Below, piece after piece: positions 22,626 through 32,692 of a stretch of DNA of 64,000 nt. The DNA is taken from the NCBI GenBank assembly GCA_963555705.1, contig OY743187.1:15886133-15950132 (forward strand). The letters are read 5' to 3'. A program made the position numbers and the translations under genes. The notes below the pieces were generated by a model that saw nothing but the letters and a program-made list of their open reading frames with translations, ran no database searches and had not been told where the DNA came from. This DNA is from Ligustrum vulgare (Eukaryota; Streptophyta; Magnoliopsida; Lamiales; Oleaceae). The first letter of the stretch is position 1, and each line of letters opens with the position of its first letter.

Positions 22626-23520
22626 GGGGTGGGTGTTGGACGTTGGAACAGACTTGAATGTATTTGGGTAGGTGGGTGAGGTGGGGTGTGGGGTGGGTGG
22701 TTGACGTTGGAACTGTTTGTGTGATCAACTATGACTTTGCGGGGTAGGTGGGTGAATTTTGTAACTAAATTTGTAATTGTGACCGAAATGTGACTTTGTG
22801 TGACCAACTATGACTTTGTGGTGTGGTGTGGTGTGGGGTGGGGTGGGGTGGGTTGGGGTTACAATGAAGATGCGAGTAAAATTTGTAACTAAATTTATAA
22901 TTGTGACTGAAATGTGACTTTGTGTGACCAATTGTGACTTTGCGGGGTAGGGTGGGGGAGGTGGACGAGCGAGGTAGGGTTACGGTGAAATTTGCGATTA
23001 AATTTGTAATTGTAATTTGTGATTGAAATATGATTTTGTGTGACCAATTGTGACTTTGCGGGTGAGGTGGGGTGGGACGGGACGGGACGGGGTGGGGTCG
23101 AGTGGTTGGGTGGCTGGCGGGGTAGGATCGGGGTGGGGGTAGGTGCGGTGTGAAAAATTAGAAGAAAAAAATCATTTTTGGGTCTAGTGAGGTGGGGTTG
23201 GGTGTGTAGGGGTAGAGTGGTTGGCGGGAGTCGAGTCAAGACAGAGTGTGAAAAAGTAAAAGAAAAAAAGTCATTTTTGGGTTGGTTGAGGTGGGTGGGG
23301 TCTGTTGGTTTGATGGGTGGTGAGGTAGTGGTGTCGGGGTGGGTGGGGTGGATGGTATCCGTTGGTTGGTTGGGTGGGTGGCGAGGTGGGTGGGGGTGTA
23401 GAAAAGTAGAAGAAAAAAATCATTTTTGTGTAGATTGGGCTGGGTTGGGAATGGGTATGGGTGCGTGGGTAGGTGGGTTTTTGGTTTGGATGAGTGGAGT
23501 CGAGGTGTTGGAAATGTGAT
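22626..23520. repeat. G-rich TGTGACC minisatellite, right array
   Basis: This continues the array of 15,800-18,131 beyond the hAT element, with units of TGTGACCAACTATGACTTTG followed by strongly G-rich runs. In 22,815-22,860 several runs of three to four G separated by one or two T occur in a row, a sequence that could form G-quadruplexes on the plus strand. Towards 23,150-23,500 the unit shifts to GAAAAAAATCATTTTTG alternating with GGGT-rich blocks. Open frames here (23,178-23,519) are Gly/Trp/Val translations of the repeat. Confidence 0.85.
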
Positions 23521-24416
23521 AGACAGACAAGTTATTGGTTGATGGCTTTTTTTATTTAAATATTATATTAGTTTTAATTTAATATATAATGAATAATTAT
23601 GTTTATATTATTATACAATATTATATTTATTAATTACTAATAAACAACTGATTTTAAAAAAAATTCCTAAGGTTGTTAGTTTTAAAAAGTAATAGTTTTA
23701 GATTTGTAGTTACGAAATTTTCCCTATCTTCTATTCCCTAAAATCGGTTGAGAGGCACGAATGCAACGGTCTGAAGGTTGCTTTGCTCGCATGGTTGCAC
23801 TTTCGTTTAGTTCCGTTCCGTCAGGTGCTTTATCCCGGGCTCTCTCCCTTTTCGGGACTGTTTGCTTGGTTTGCCGTGAACCACATGTATGATGTTGGCT
23901 CGGGGATTTTGTTGCTGTCCTCCCCGAGGAGCGTTGCCAATAAGCAAGCAGCTTGTATTCGTATAATAAGAAGAATGTGTGCTTCCTACTTCCAGGAAAG
24001 TGAGGAACTAGAGTTATTGGATTCCGCTTGAACTAATGAACCAGGAGTTGTTCCCAGTGAAAAGGAATTTATAGAGTCCGACTTCCCTGCGTTAAGCACA
24101 TGAATCAATAGAGGAAGAAGTAGATGGACCATGATCCGATATCTCATACTAAAGAAAGAGCTCTCTCTTATGCAATAGCTCAATAAAGAGTTCATTCTTT
24201 GACTCCTAGTATGAGTGTGAAAAGGAAGTCAAGCAAGGTGCTAAGCGCTAGTTGAGCTAGGAGAGTGGCTTACTACTTTCAATCAGAAAAGGAAGACTAA
24301 TCAAGGCAAAGATTTGGAACCCTCTTCTCTGGTAACCTGCCGCCGCATAAGTAGAAAAAGAGGGAGCGGAGAAGGAAGAACAACCGTTTGACTTTGGCAC
24401 ATGAGGTGGCGGGTTT

Positions 24417-24487
24417 GGCTAGGTAACATAATGGAAATGTATCGGACTGTAAATCCTGGAATGACGGTTCAACCCCATCCTTGGCCT
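24417..24487 (+). tRNA. trnC: Mitochondrial trnC-like gene, decayed
   Basis: GGCTAGGTAACATAATGG, AAATGTATCGGACTG and AAATCCTGGAATGACGG follow the plant mitochondrial tRNA-Cys sequence as I know it. The acceptor ends GGCTAGG and CTTGGCC pair with U-G allowance, followed by discriminator T. The anticodon position reads GTA in place of the expected GCA, and the T-arm reads TTCAACCCCATCC where I expect TTCGA and a G in the stem. All three differences are C-to-T or G-to-A changes, consistent with decay of methylated nuclear DNA. It is unlikely to be expressed as a tRNA. Confidence 0.8.
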
Positions 24488-26542
24488 CAAGGATTGGTCG
24501 TTGACAGTGTAAATATGCCATATGTGTTTTAACAAAGTCGCTCGGTTCCATAACTCCATATTTTTCACTCCCAATCCCACTTCCTTTTGGGAAGGCACAC
24601 AAATTCCCAAGCCACCTTGGCACCCCCATTTTTCAACTCACTACCTGAAAAGCCCTAGGGGTTTGCTCCACCTGTCTAATCACCGCTTTGGGTAACATAA
24701 AATGGAGGACCAATATATCTGGATGGTAAACAATATAGAGTTGATTAGCTGGAGTCTACCTGCGAAAGACAAGGCCCTGCACGTCCAACTCTTAGCCTTT
24801 GCCACAATTTTGTCCACCAAGGCTAAGCAATTTTTTCTCCTCAGTCGGGATGTTATTAGAGGTACACCAAGATACCTTACAGGGAGGTTACCTTCTTGGA
24901 AATCCAGTTAGAAGTCTTGATAAGAAGGCTTAAAAGGACCTAGCGTTCGAAGTCTCTCTATGTCCTTAAGTGACACCTCTTCGGTCTAGTGGCTAATTTT
25001 TTTAAGTTAAGTGGTCGAAATCCCCTCTTCAAGCTCTTTTTTAGGTGATTATACCGAGAATAATTCTCTCAAATAGGCCTTTTAAACCGGATCTCTCATA
25101 GGTAAACTGAAAAATGTACAAATAATTTTTCATTTCTTCAGTAGTAGACCAGACCAGCCTTTTTTTTTTAGTAGCACACTACACTATAAAAGCAGAGTAG
25201 TCATCATGCCTTGTCTGCCCACCTCTTTTGAATGAACCCATCGTATCAATTGAATTACTACGTCAAACCAAGGCTCTTCTTTCTTCTTCCTAGCAGCTAG
25301 CATCTCCGGGCTACCCGATCCATCAGTAGAACGAGAAGTCGAAAGTAGAAGTTTCCCAACCATTGAGATCTTCCTTTGATACGGCTAATATCTAACAATA
25401 GAAATACGACTTGATGCCCTCGCAGGTCTAGAGGACTTCTTTATTTGGTAGTTGTAAAACAGCCATCAGCCATCTCAGTATAACCTGCTTCAGTTGCTTT
25501 TGCTTTGTGCTCTTCCTGAGCAAATGCCGAGTAGAGTTCATAAAGTTGAGTGATCATTGCTTGGAGACCCGATGGATGGGAGTCTCCCCCATAGGATCGA
25601 ACTCATTCCCACATTCGTTAGCCATAAAGCTATAAATGGCAAGCATATGCTGACACAATGGACGTCGAGCCGATGGATCCAACTTCTGGCGAACGAACCA
25701 AAGGATCCAGTTCCTGCCGAGCCAGTGGTCCTTGTTTTTCTTAAGGCAACAGATCCCATTTCTCCTGGGCCAACCACTTTAGGTTTTGGGCATACGCGAG
25801 TATGAGTATGAGACCAAAATTTCTAACAAGGATATCAATTGCCAATACTCCCCCCCCCCCCCAGAACCCCTCTCACTATGCGGGTCAAGTTCTTTCGTTT
25901 AGAACGAGATCTATCGGGCTTCAGTAGCGACACCTTCAATTAAAGAACTAAAGACGTTATTCTTTCAATGTTGATCACAAAGAGTAAACAAGTTGGTCCA
26001 ATATTAGTAAAAGCAAGCTATCGCACGGGTAGCTACTTCTTTTAGGGTAGCCCACAACCTCTGATATGGTATATTGCCGATATCCTGCTAAGGTGCATTT
26101 ATCTTTTAAATTGATGGATTCCTAGGTTTCTTTTATTCTCAATATTCGCAGATTTTTTAAGATGACCTGGTCAGGGGGTTAAAAATCTCTTTGATGAAGG
26201 TGCCGAATGTTTGAATTCAAATTGAATTGCCCTTATTATGTGCTTTACATTTTCACCAATTTCGACCTACCTTTATTTATTATTTATGGGATATTTTTTG
26301 AAGAGCTTTGTAATTTTTTCTAAAAAATTATCTCTAGCTCGAAGAATGAGTTTGATTCTCCCTAGAATTATTTTTCAGAGGGCTCTTTTTTTGTTAAAGG
26401 ACTAAGTAGAGAAGATCTTCTTGGCTCTGCTTCTCTAATAGCCCTGTTGAATAGGAGGGTGAAGGCTTTTTGAAAAAGTGTTTTTTGTCTTGTAAATGCA
26501 TTTTTTTCTATTTAGAGAAAGCGGGCTTCAAGTTCTTAGGAA

Positions 26543-26607
26543 GAGCCATACGAGGCAGCTCACGTACGGTTCGGGAGCCGAGCCCCAACACAGGGGCTTA
26601 GGTCAAC
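26543..26607 (+). ncRNA. Group II intron domain V and VI, 3' end of a mitochondrial intron
   Basis: GAGCCATACGAGGCAGCTC followed by ACGTACGGTTC folds as the two-part domain V hairpin: GAGCC and GGTTC form the basal stem, CGAGGCAGCTCACG the top. The AGC catalytic triad is at the 5' side. Right after it, GAGCCCC and GGGGCTT form a domain VI stem, and GGTCAAC fits the 3' splice site. I cannot say which intron this is. The rest of the intron upstream is not recognised, and the exon beyond is cut off after about 45 bp by the LTR at 26,655. Confidence 0.85.
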
Positions 26608-26654
26608 ACTTATATAATACGCAGTCATCAATTGGAAGCGAGCAAGATGGTGAT

Positions 26655-29225
26655 TGTTGCGACCGAGAATTTTCGTGATTTTATTCAAATAAATATTTTT
26701 AAAAGCGTGTCGCTTCGACCTTGCCCATCATTTAGTTATTTTATTTTTAAACGCGTGCTCGTCTAGCCAGTTAAGTGGAAAATTTAATTTATTCAAATAT
26801 TTAGTCAAATTTTAATTTTAATTAAATATGTTTCAATATCACAGCTTATTTTCAAAGTCCAAGTATTAATTATATTAAGTCTCAATTTTAAATGTTTTGA
26901 TCAAATCCGACTTATCGAACCTAAATGTTTTACCGATCATTCAAGTCCTTTTAACAACCCAATCAATAAATTCTTGGCCCAACTAAATCAACAACTTATT
27001 TTTCAAGTATTTCCTTATACAACCATATTCACTTCCAAAATTCTCACAATTTTCCATAAATCAAGATTTAACCTAAGTTACCATGTTCATACCACAATCA
27101 GCCATATTAAATCCTCATTCCTTCTCATCAACAATTCATTCAAATTTTCATCACCTTTCGGTAAGGCTCTGCCTTCTTCCATGAAAAGCCAACACCGATT
27201 CCCTGCATTGCCCAACCACCATCTTCGAGAGAGTCACAACCAAGCCAATTTCACAACCACAACTCCATTGATATCAAGAAACCGAGCCATCCATCACCAT
27301 CAAACAAGCAGTCATTATCCTCCTCTTAACCACAGTTCCGAAGCAAACCACTATAACCACCGCGTCACGAGTCTTCCACCGCAAATCACAACAACTCGAC
27401 ACCACTGCCCCATCTTCTTTCATATTCAATTGAACTCCAATATCCAATCTGCTACAATTTGACAGAAACCCAAAATACTTACCATGATCAACCCATGCTA
27501 CAGGAGACTACCCATATCTCAACCAAAGTTCCGAATTCACAGAGACACACAATACCTTCGACTGCCTACTGCAAGACCAGTTGAGCCTCCAGATACCGCA
27601 TAATGCCACCGCAACCACACGAACTCCACCACCCAAAATCCGACAGGCACCAGTATTTGCCCAAACCAAACACAGCCTCAAAATCTCCATAGCCACGGCC
27701 GAACATCAACCATCGGAACCATCCACTGCCTCCTCCAAATCCCCATCAATCAGCCCAAAAATCAAACCATAAACTCAAGAATCAAAATAACCCAACATTT
27801 ACCTTGGACTACCGGCTTTCGTCGCCGTAAAATCGTAACTCTTCAGCCTCGGCTTTCGCCCAAGAGATTTGTCCAAACTCAGCTTCTTTCACCATCCCTC
27901 CACTGACCCATCACCGCCACATGATGGCGGCCTGATTGTTGGTATAACGCCGGCGAAAGGGCGCCGGCAGTGGACGGAAATCAGAAAGGGTCGACGCCGT
28001 TGCGTCGCTGCCCTCTGTTCTCTCTGTCTCGGCCTTATGTGTGAGAGGGAGAGAATTTGTGTTTTTCCTTTTAAAATTTGATTTTTACAAATTTTCCTAT
28101 TAGTCCCCATCTTTTGAAAGTGTTTAATTTAGTCCCTATTATGTTCTAAAATGTGTTTAAAAGCTCAGACCCTGTATTTTAGATGTCTCTCATGTTGGTC
28201 CCCAAATTTAAACCCTTTCATTTCAGCCCCAACAATTAGCTTCCTTTTTATTTTAATTTCATTATTTAAGTCCTCCAGGTTTTTAAAATGTTTTATTTCA
28301 GTCCCTTTCACTTTTATTTGTGTGATTAAGTCCTAAGTTTCAAAATATATTATTTTAGCCTCTATCGAGTTTTAAAAATATTTCTAGTCAGTCCTGCACT
28401 TTTAAAATATATTGTTAGTCCCAAGTTTTAAAATAATCATTTCAGTCCCTAAAGTTCAAAGTCTTTTAAATCAGTTTTAAAGTATTAAATTGGACTTATT
28501 ATTTTAAGTTATGATGGACGAGGCGCTTGGACATTTAGAAGAACAACGTGAATTTTCTTGCTCAACTTTCAGACTCGTGATTTGAGGTAGACTCGCCCCC
28601 ATTAATTAGTTTAAATTATAATTGCATGTCTTATGTGAAATTACGTGATTTACATGCTTTGATGCATGAGACGAGAAAAGAATATCTCTTATGAGATAAA
28701 TGAGAAATGATGATGTTATGCATAACTTATGTGCCTTAAGTGCACGAGACGAGACTACCCACACCCCTATGATTTTACGAGCCTTGATTTTGAAAATAAA
28801 ATAGCCCAAGAATATGATGATGATGTCACTATATGATTGCATAATTATGTGTTCAATTATTCTGTAAATTAATTATTGGCGATGAGTCTACTGAGTATTT
28901 TTCGAAATACTCATTCCATTATTTTAACAGTTTTTGCAGATCTCGGAGAAGGCGGCGAATGAAATGGGAGCGGTGGCAAATTAAATAAATGATGATGTTA
29001 TTAGACAATTTTACGAATGTTACTCGTTAAATTATTTATCGTTAATTTCATTTAAATAATTGAGACACAAGTTTTATGAATTGTTTTATATTTAAATTAA
29101 TCAAATTTCCGCTGAAGTTTTCAAATGATGAATGTGATGCTTTGAATTAAATTTATTTTCCGCAATAAAGTCAGTTTTAAAGGAAGAAGTGGCGTCCCAG
29201 GCTCCGCGGAATCCGGGGCGTTACA
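26655..29225 (+). mobile_element. 2.57-kb solo LTR inserted in mitochondrial DNA
   Basis: GTGAT flanks both sides (26,650-26,654 and 29,226-29,230). The element starts TGTTGCGACCGAG and ends GGGGCGTTACA. In reverse complement it corresponds to the LTR at 7,154-9,817: both have a GCCCCG start, 'agtctacctcaaatcc', a block of repeated 'agtccct' phrases, and the stretch encoding TATTRTPPPKIRQAPVF. No second LTR and no gag or pol is present between, so it is a solo LTR left by recombination of a larger gypsy-type element. The Thr/Pro-rich frames 26,974-27,462 and 27,581-27,772 are part of the LTR. Confidence 0.92.
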
Positions 29226-29230
29226 GTGAT

Positions 29231-29600
29231 GAATTGCGATTTGTCTAAACCTTCGAATGGAAACTTATTGCGACCTGCCCAGAATGCATGTCCCTTTATC
29301 TTACCTTAAGAAGAAAGAGGGTGTCTTCGTATAACCAATCCTTAAGGCGAAATGGGGCCACCCTAGCCCATTGAGTGCTCTACCTCGGTCCATCGACATC
29401 ATACGCTCTACTGAAATAGATTTTGCGGAAAACCAGCTATATCCGATCTTGGTTGGCCTTTCACCCCTAGCCACAAGTCATCCCCGTATTTTGCCACATA
29501 CGTGGGTTCGGTCCTCCAAGGCATGTTAGAGCTCTGTTTAACCTGCTCATGGCTAGATCGATCGGTTTCGGGTCAAATAGGAAGAACTAGAAGATTCTAC
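29231..29600 (-). rRNA. rrn26: Mitochondrial large-subunit rRNA fragment
   Basis: Read on the minus strand, the stretch has GGATGACTTGTGGCTAGGGG, TGAAAGGCCAACCAAGATC, GATATAGCTGGTTTTCCGC and AGGTAGAGCACTCAATGGGC, which are conserved signatures of the 5' third of large-subunit rRNA. The version matches plant mitochondrial 26S better than plastid 23S from memory (for instance CATGCCTTGGAGGACCGAAC). The left part (29,231-29,335) diverges and holds a CTTAAGAAGAAAGAGG stretch I cannot align. It is a fragment of about a tenth of the gene and not functional. Confidence 0.85.
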
Positions 29601-29615
29601 CTCTGGAAAAGTTAG

Positions 29616-30080
29616 GCATAACAAATAATGAAAAGAATCTCCATGAGGTCAAGACCTTGTGGATCTTATTCCTTTTAAGGGCCAAAACTCATAACCAATT
29701 ATGTCCTCGCATTTGCATAGTGGGTTTATGAAGGACAAATTGTAGCAAACTGAAGCTTTAGGGACCAATACGCAGCAAACAATAACTTTGCGGACCAATT
29801 TACAGCAGACAAAATATAGGGGACGATTTATGACACCCAGAAAGTTTTGGAGGAGATTATTTTTGCATCAATAGTATAGTTTAGGATTACTTCGAACATT
29901 CTAGAAAACAAGTGAGCAAGTTGAAGAGCCTGAAAATTCAGGAATTCGGTAAAAAAAATTTACTGACATTGAAAACATAGAACATGAAAGGACAAGATGG
30001 AAGTATAAATAAACTTAAGAGTCAATCTTCATGTAATATATGAGCATGCGTACAATATATTATGTGACATTAAAGCAAGT
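29616..30080. repeat. Spacer block duplicated at 51,388-51,850
   Basis: Both copies begin TAACAAATAATGAAAAGAA and share CTTGTGGATCTTATTCCT, GGACCAATACGCAGCAAACA, CAGAAAGTTTTGG and AACTTAAGAGTCAATCTTCA in the same order. The start of the match marks the right border of the mitochondrial insertion. No gene is seen. Confidence 0.85.
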
Positions 30081-30491
30081 TATGAGAACTTAGGGGTAAC
30101 TTAATAACTTTACCATTTTCCAGAGAGCTAATAGTCATAATAATTGGTAATACGATTGTTGCATGAAGTTATAATTAAATATTTATTTTAGATATCTACT
30201 AAATTAATTATCGAATTGTTTGGCATAAAATGTTTAGATAAAACTTGAATTTGCACATATCCATAATAGAATATTTTTTCTCACGTAGTCGGGATTTTTT
30301 TCGAGTCCCATTACAATTCTAATTAGATAATTAACCTTAATTTAATAAAAATTATTTAATTATCCTCCTAATTTAATTAGATAATTAACCTTAATTTAAT
30401 AACAACTATTTTATTATCCTCCTAATTGGGATGTGCACGCCAACTGAGCTAAAATTGGGGGGGGGGGGGGGGGGGGGACTGGGGAGAGAGA

Positions 30492-30538
<47 letters not shown>

Positions 30539-30900
30539 AAGAATTAATCTACTTAGCCAGATTGACTTACCTAATGATTTACCAACTTATGTGTTGGCAC
30601 AATTATGGTGATTGATTTTAAAGATGAAGTGATGGATACATGCTAAGTGTATTGTAGGTAAGTCAGCCGGTAAATCAATCTAATAACGTAGCATGGTTCG
30701 AGAATAAAATGCCAACATTTTAATTATCCTCCTATTTATTTATTTATTTCTCAAGACCAATGTTGAATTCTTAAGAAAATAAGTACCGAATTTATATTAT
30801 AATAGTAAATTGGATTAATTTATATTTTATGAGCAATAAAAATATTTTTATTCCCCATATTTCCTTAAATCTAGTATAATATCTCTAGTCTATAATTTTT
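30081..30900. repeat. AT-rich spacer with local tandem copy and microsatellites
   Basis: A unit of about 54 bp with AATTAGATAATTAACCTTAA occurs twice in a row (about 30,316-30,424). A run of over 20 G (about 30,459-30,478) leads into a GA microsatellite (about 30,484-30,536). Beyond that, AGATTGACTTACC near 30,560 and GGTAAATCAATCT near 30,670 form a weak inverted pair. No gene is seen. Confidence 0.8.
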
Positions 30901-31105
30901 CTTAAGGATGAAGAAATTGTTGGGTAGCCTTTGATGATATACAGATTCCAGGGTGTTACACTTCAAATCGCAAGGTCGAAGTAGGACTCAACATCTGATG
31001 TATAGAAACAGAATGCTTATTTAAGATTTATTTTGCCAACCATATGCTGCTAACTCATTTCTGCCTGTAAAGTATTAAAATTGGACAATGCTGTATGATT
31101 AGAGG

Positions 31106-31246
31106 ATGGAAACTGACCTCATCTGGTCCTATGATCCCACCCACCAGATAATTTCTTTGTTACAAAAAATGAGAGCTGTATTTGATGACGACATCTCAAA
31201 TGTGCGTCTTGTGGATCCCACTCTCATTAACCATGGTTGGCTTTGA
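31106..31246 (+). other. Conserved short reading frame, copy P1
   Basis: This frame of 46 codons (METDLIWSYDPTHQIIS, RAVFDDD, VDPTLINHGWL) is one of six related copies (also 36,349-36,720, about 45,390-45,600, 52,611-52,859, 53,179-53,300 and 59,631-59,774). Upstream of its ATG there is an in-frame TAG. I do not recognise the protein. The wording looks like a former exon, because the frame has stayed open in three copies while surrounding spacer drifted. It could equally be chance within a young duplication. Confidence 0.4.
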
Positions 31247-31572
31247 TAAATGCTGATGACATGTATTAAATGAAATTGGTGTATAATAAAATTCGGATTA
31301 CACTGATCTTAATTCACAATCCTGTCCTTCGGTGATGACAGCACATATGCGCATCGTAGAGGGCACACTATGCTTAACTTCAGATATAGACCTCGTCAAA
31401 TGCAGCAAAGAAAATGTGTGCAAAAAACTTAGATTTTGATGCGCAAAAAACTTAGATTTTGATGATCATGGCTAGGGACTAACACAATTAACAATAGGAG
31501 AAGTATTCAGTAAAATTAATTTTGATGCATCCATACAAAATTCATATACTCTGTTTTGATACTTGATAGTAC

Positions 31573-32200
31573 CTCATCAATGTCATTAAAAAAATGTAAA
31601 AGTGTTCAAAAACGAGAAAATAAAAAATAAGAAAAAGATAATAATAACAAGCTTGATATTACTGTAACACTAGATTTTTTTTCGAATTACAGTTGCATAA
31701 AAAATCACTAAAGTTTGGATTATTTTGTTTCAAATAGGAATAAAAATTCGATAAATATAGCGACTTTACTCAAGAATAGAGTATACAATTTGATATCTCG
31801 ATTTTTCCTAAGAAAAACGCACGATGGCAAAAAATCATCAAATTATGAATGAAAAATGGAAATCCGTTTAAAGCAAAGGCTTGTGAACTGCAAACAAAGG
31901 CTCTTGAACTGCAAAAATTAAAGTGGTTTTGAACTGCGAATAATCCATGGCATTTCCATATAATCCTTTCCTCTACATTGCTTTCACAATTTTCTATCAA
32001 AAAAAAAACATTGGATTTCCTAAATTTAGCTAGTAGAATTTTTTCTGCTAAACTTTTTTGGATCCAAGATGCTAAAGAAAGCTGTAAAATCAATATTTCA
32101 TCATTTTTATTTTGTAACCAGTTACTCAAACAGCGCCTCAGATTTTGACGTTTCTAGTGAAGGATGTAAATTATATGTATCTTGATGGTTTTATTATCAT
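31573..32200 (+). repeat. Spacer block with candidate 5'UTR exon, copy Q1
   Basis: The block runs from TCATCAATGTCATTAAAAA to GACGTTTCTAGTGAAGGAT followed by GTAAATT. Versions occur at 37,889-38,468, 45,868-46,406, 53,621-54,143 and 60,103-61,750; a shortened one is at 9,818-10,000. In the intact gene's unit the equivalent segment lies 1.15 kb upstream of the start codon and ends at a good splice donor. This copy has no J-domain gene directly after it, because a CACTA-like array starts at about 32,200. Confidence 0.7.
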
Positions 32201-32202
32201 TA

Positions 32203-32465
32203 CAACAAAAGTGACCTTTTACGGTGTGTATTAAAGGCATGCCGTAAAAATAGAGTAATTACAGCATGCATAAATTTCATGCAATAAAAGTTCACCATTT
32301 AGTACCTTGATTGGCAAGACGTTTGAGACGTGCATCTTTGCACGCCGTAAAAGTGTTGATAGGACTATTTACTGCTTGCATTTTTGCAGGCCGTAAAAGC
32401 CTAAAAGGTATTGGTAAGACTATTTATGACGTGCATTTTTTTTGCACGTTGTAAAAGCTCCTGTT
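32203..32465. mobile_element. CACTA-like subterminal hairpin array, copy 1
   Basis: The stretch opens CATTACAACAAAAGTGACC, resembling a CACTACAA-type CACTA end. It continues with five units of about 32 bp in which TTTACGGCGTGCA-type sequence is followed by its reverse complement, TGCACGCCGTAAAAG. The units are separated by short linkers such as TGTTGATAGGACTA. Arrays of such inverted motifs near the ends are a known feature of plant CACTA elements, where the transposase-type protein binds. The insertion point is inside the spacer block, which elsewhere continues GTATCTACATG. No transposase and no second end are seen. Confidence 0.6.
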
Positions 32466-32692
32466 CGTTAGCGCAATTTTCCCCAACCGTGATGTAAATC
32501 TAGGTGAAAATTAACAACCCGAAAATCACTTTTACATCCCAATATACACTCCGGTGGATCTAACCCAAAATTTTTCTCCAATGCTGGTAGATGTAAATTA
32601 AAACTTAAAAATATAATACTTAATATTATTTTTTAATTTTCTTGCTCTCAAGAAATCGTTAATTTATTTTTCAATTTTTCTATTTATATGTA

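Larger units (their letters stand above)
15286..23726. mobile_element. 8.4-kb composite insertion with short terminal inverted repeats
   Basis: The left end reads TAGGGAAAATTACATGG and the reverse complement of the right end reads TAGGGAAAATTTCGTAAC, sharing the first 11 bases. TCTTC flanks both ends (15,281-15,285 and 23,727-23,731). The related spacer at about 51,313-51,330 has TCTCTTCCATACCCTAAAA without the insertion, supporting an insertion there. The interior holds a GC-rich stretch, a G-rich minisatellite, an hAT relic with a nested LTR, and an inverted-repeat segment. A 5-bp target repeat with this end sequence does not let me assign a superfamily with confidence. A Mutator-like element with a decayed longer target repeat is one option; coincidence of short ends is another. 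Confidence 0.5.
23752..26654. other. Mitochondrial DNA insertion in the nucleus (left part)
   Basis: Base composition becomes more balanced and the text matches plant mitochondrial style. Two elements are diagnostic: a trnC-like gene at 24,417-24,487 and a group II intron domain V/VI end at 26,543-26,607. The insertion continues after an intervening solo LTR as a large-subunit rRNA fragment (29,231-29,600). No long mitochondrial reading frame is present; the open frames at 24,297-24,629 and 25,538-25,805 match nothing I recognise. The left border is approximate, set where the nuclear spacer shared with 51,320-51,340 stops. A run of 13 C at 25,850-25,862 is the only simple repeat. Confidence 0.75.

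Noticed and set aside
23178..23519. 113-codon Gly/Trp/Val-rich frame
   Set aside because: It is the plus-strand translation of GGGT-rich repeat sequence with no support as a protein.
24297..24629. 110-codon minus-strand frame in the mitochondrial segment
   Set aside because: It runs antisense across the trnC-like gene and matches no mitochondrial protein I know.
26543..26700. Functional mitochondrial exon after the group II intron end
   Set aside because: Only about 45 bases follow the splice site before the LTR, and the segment is nuclear and decayed.
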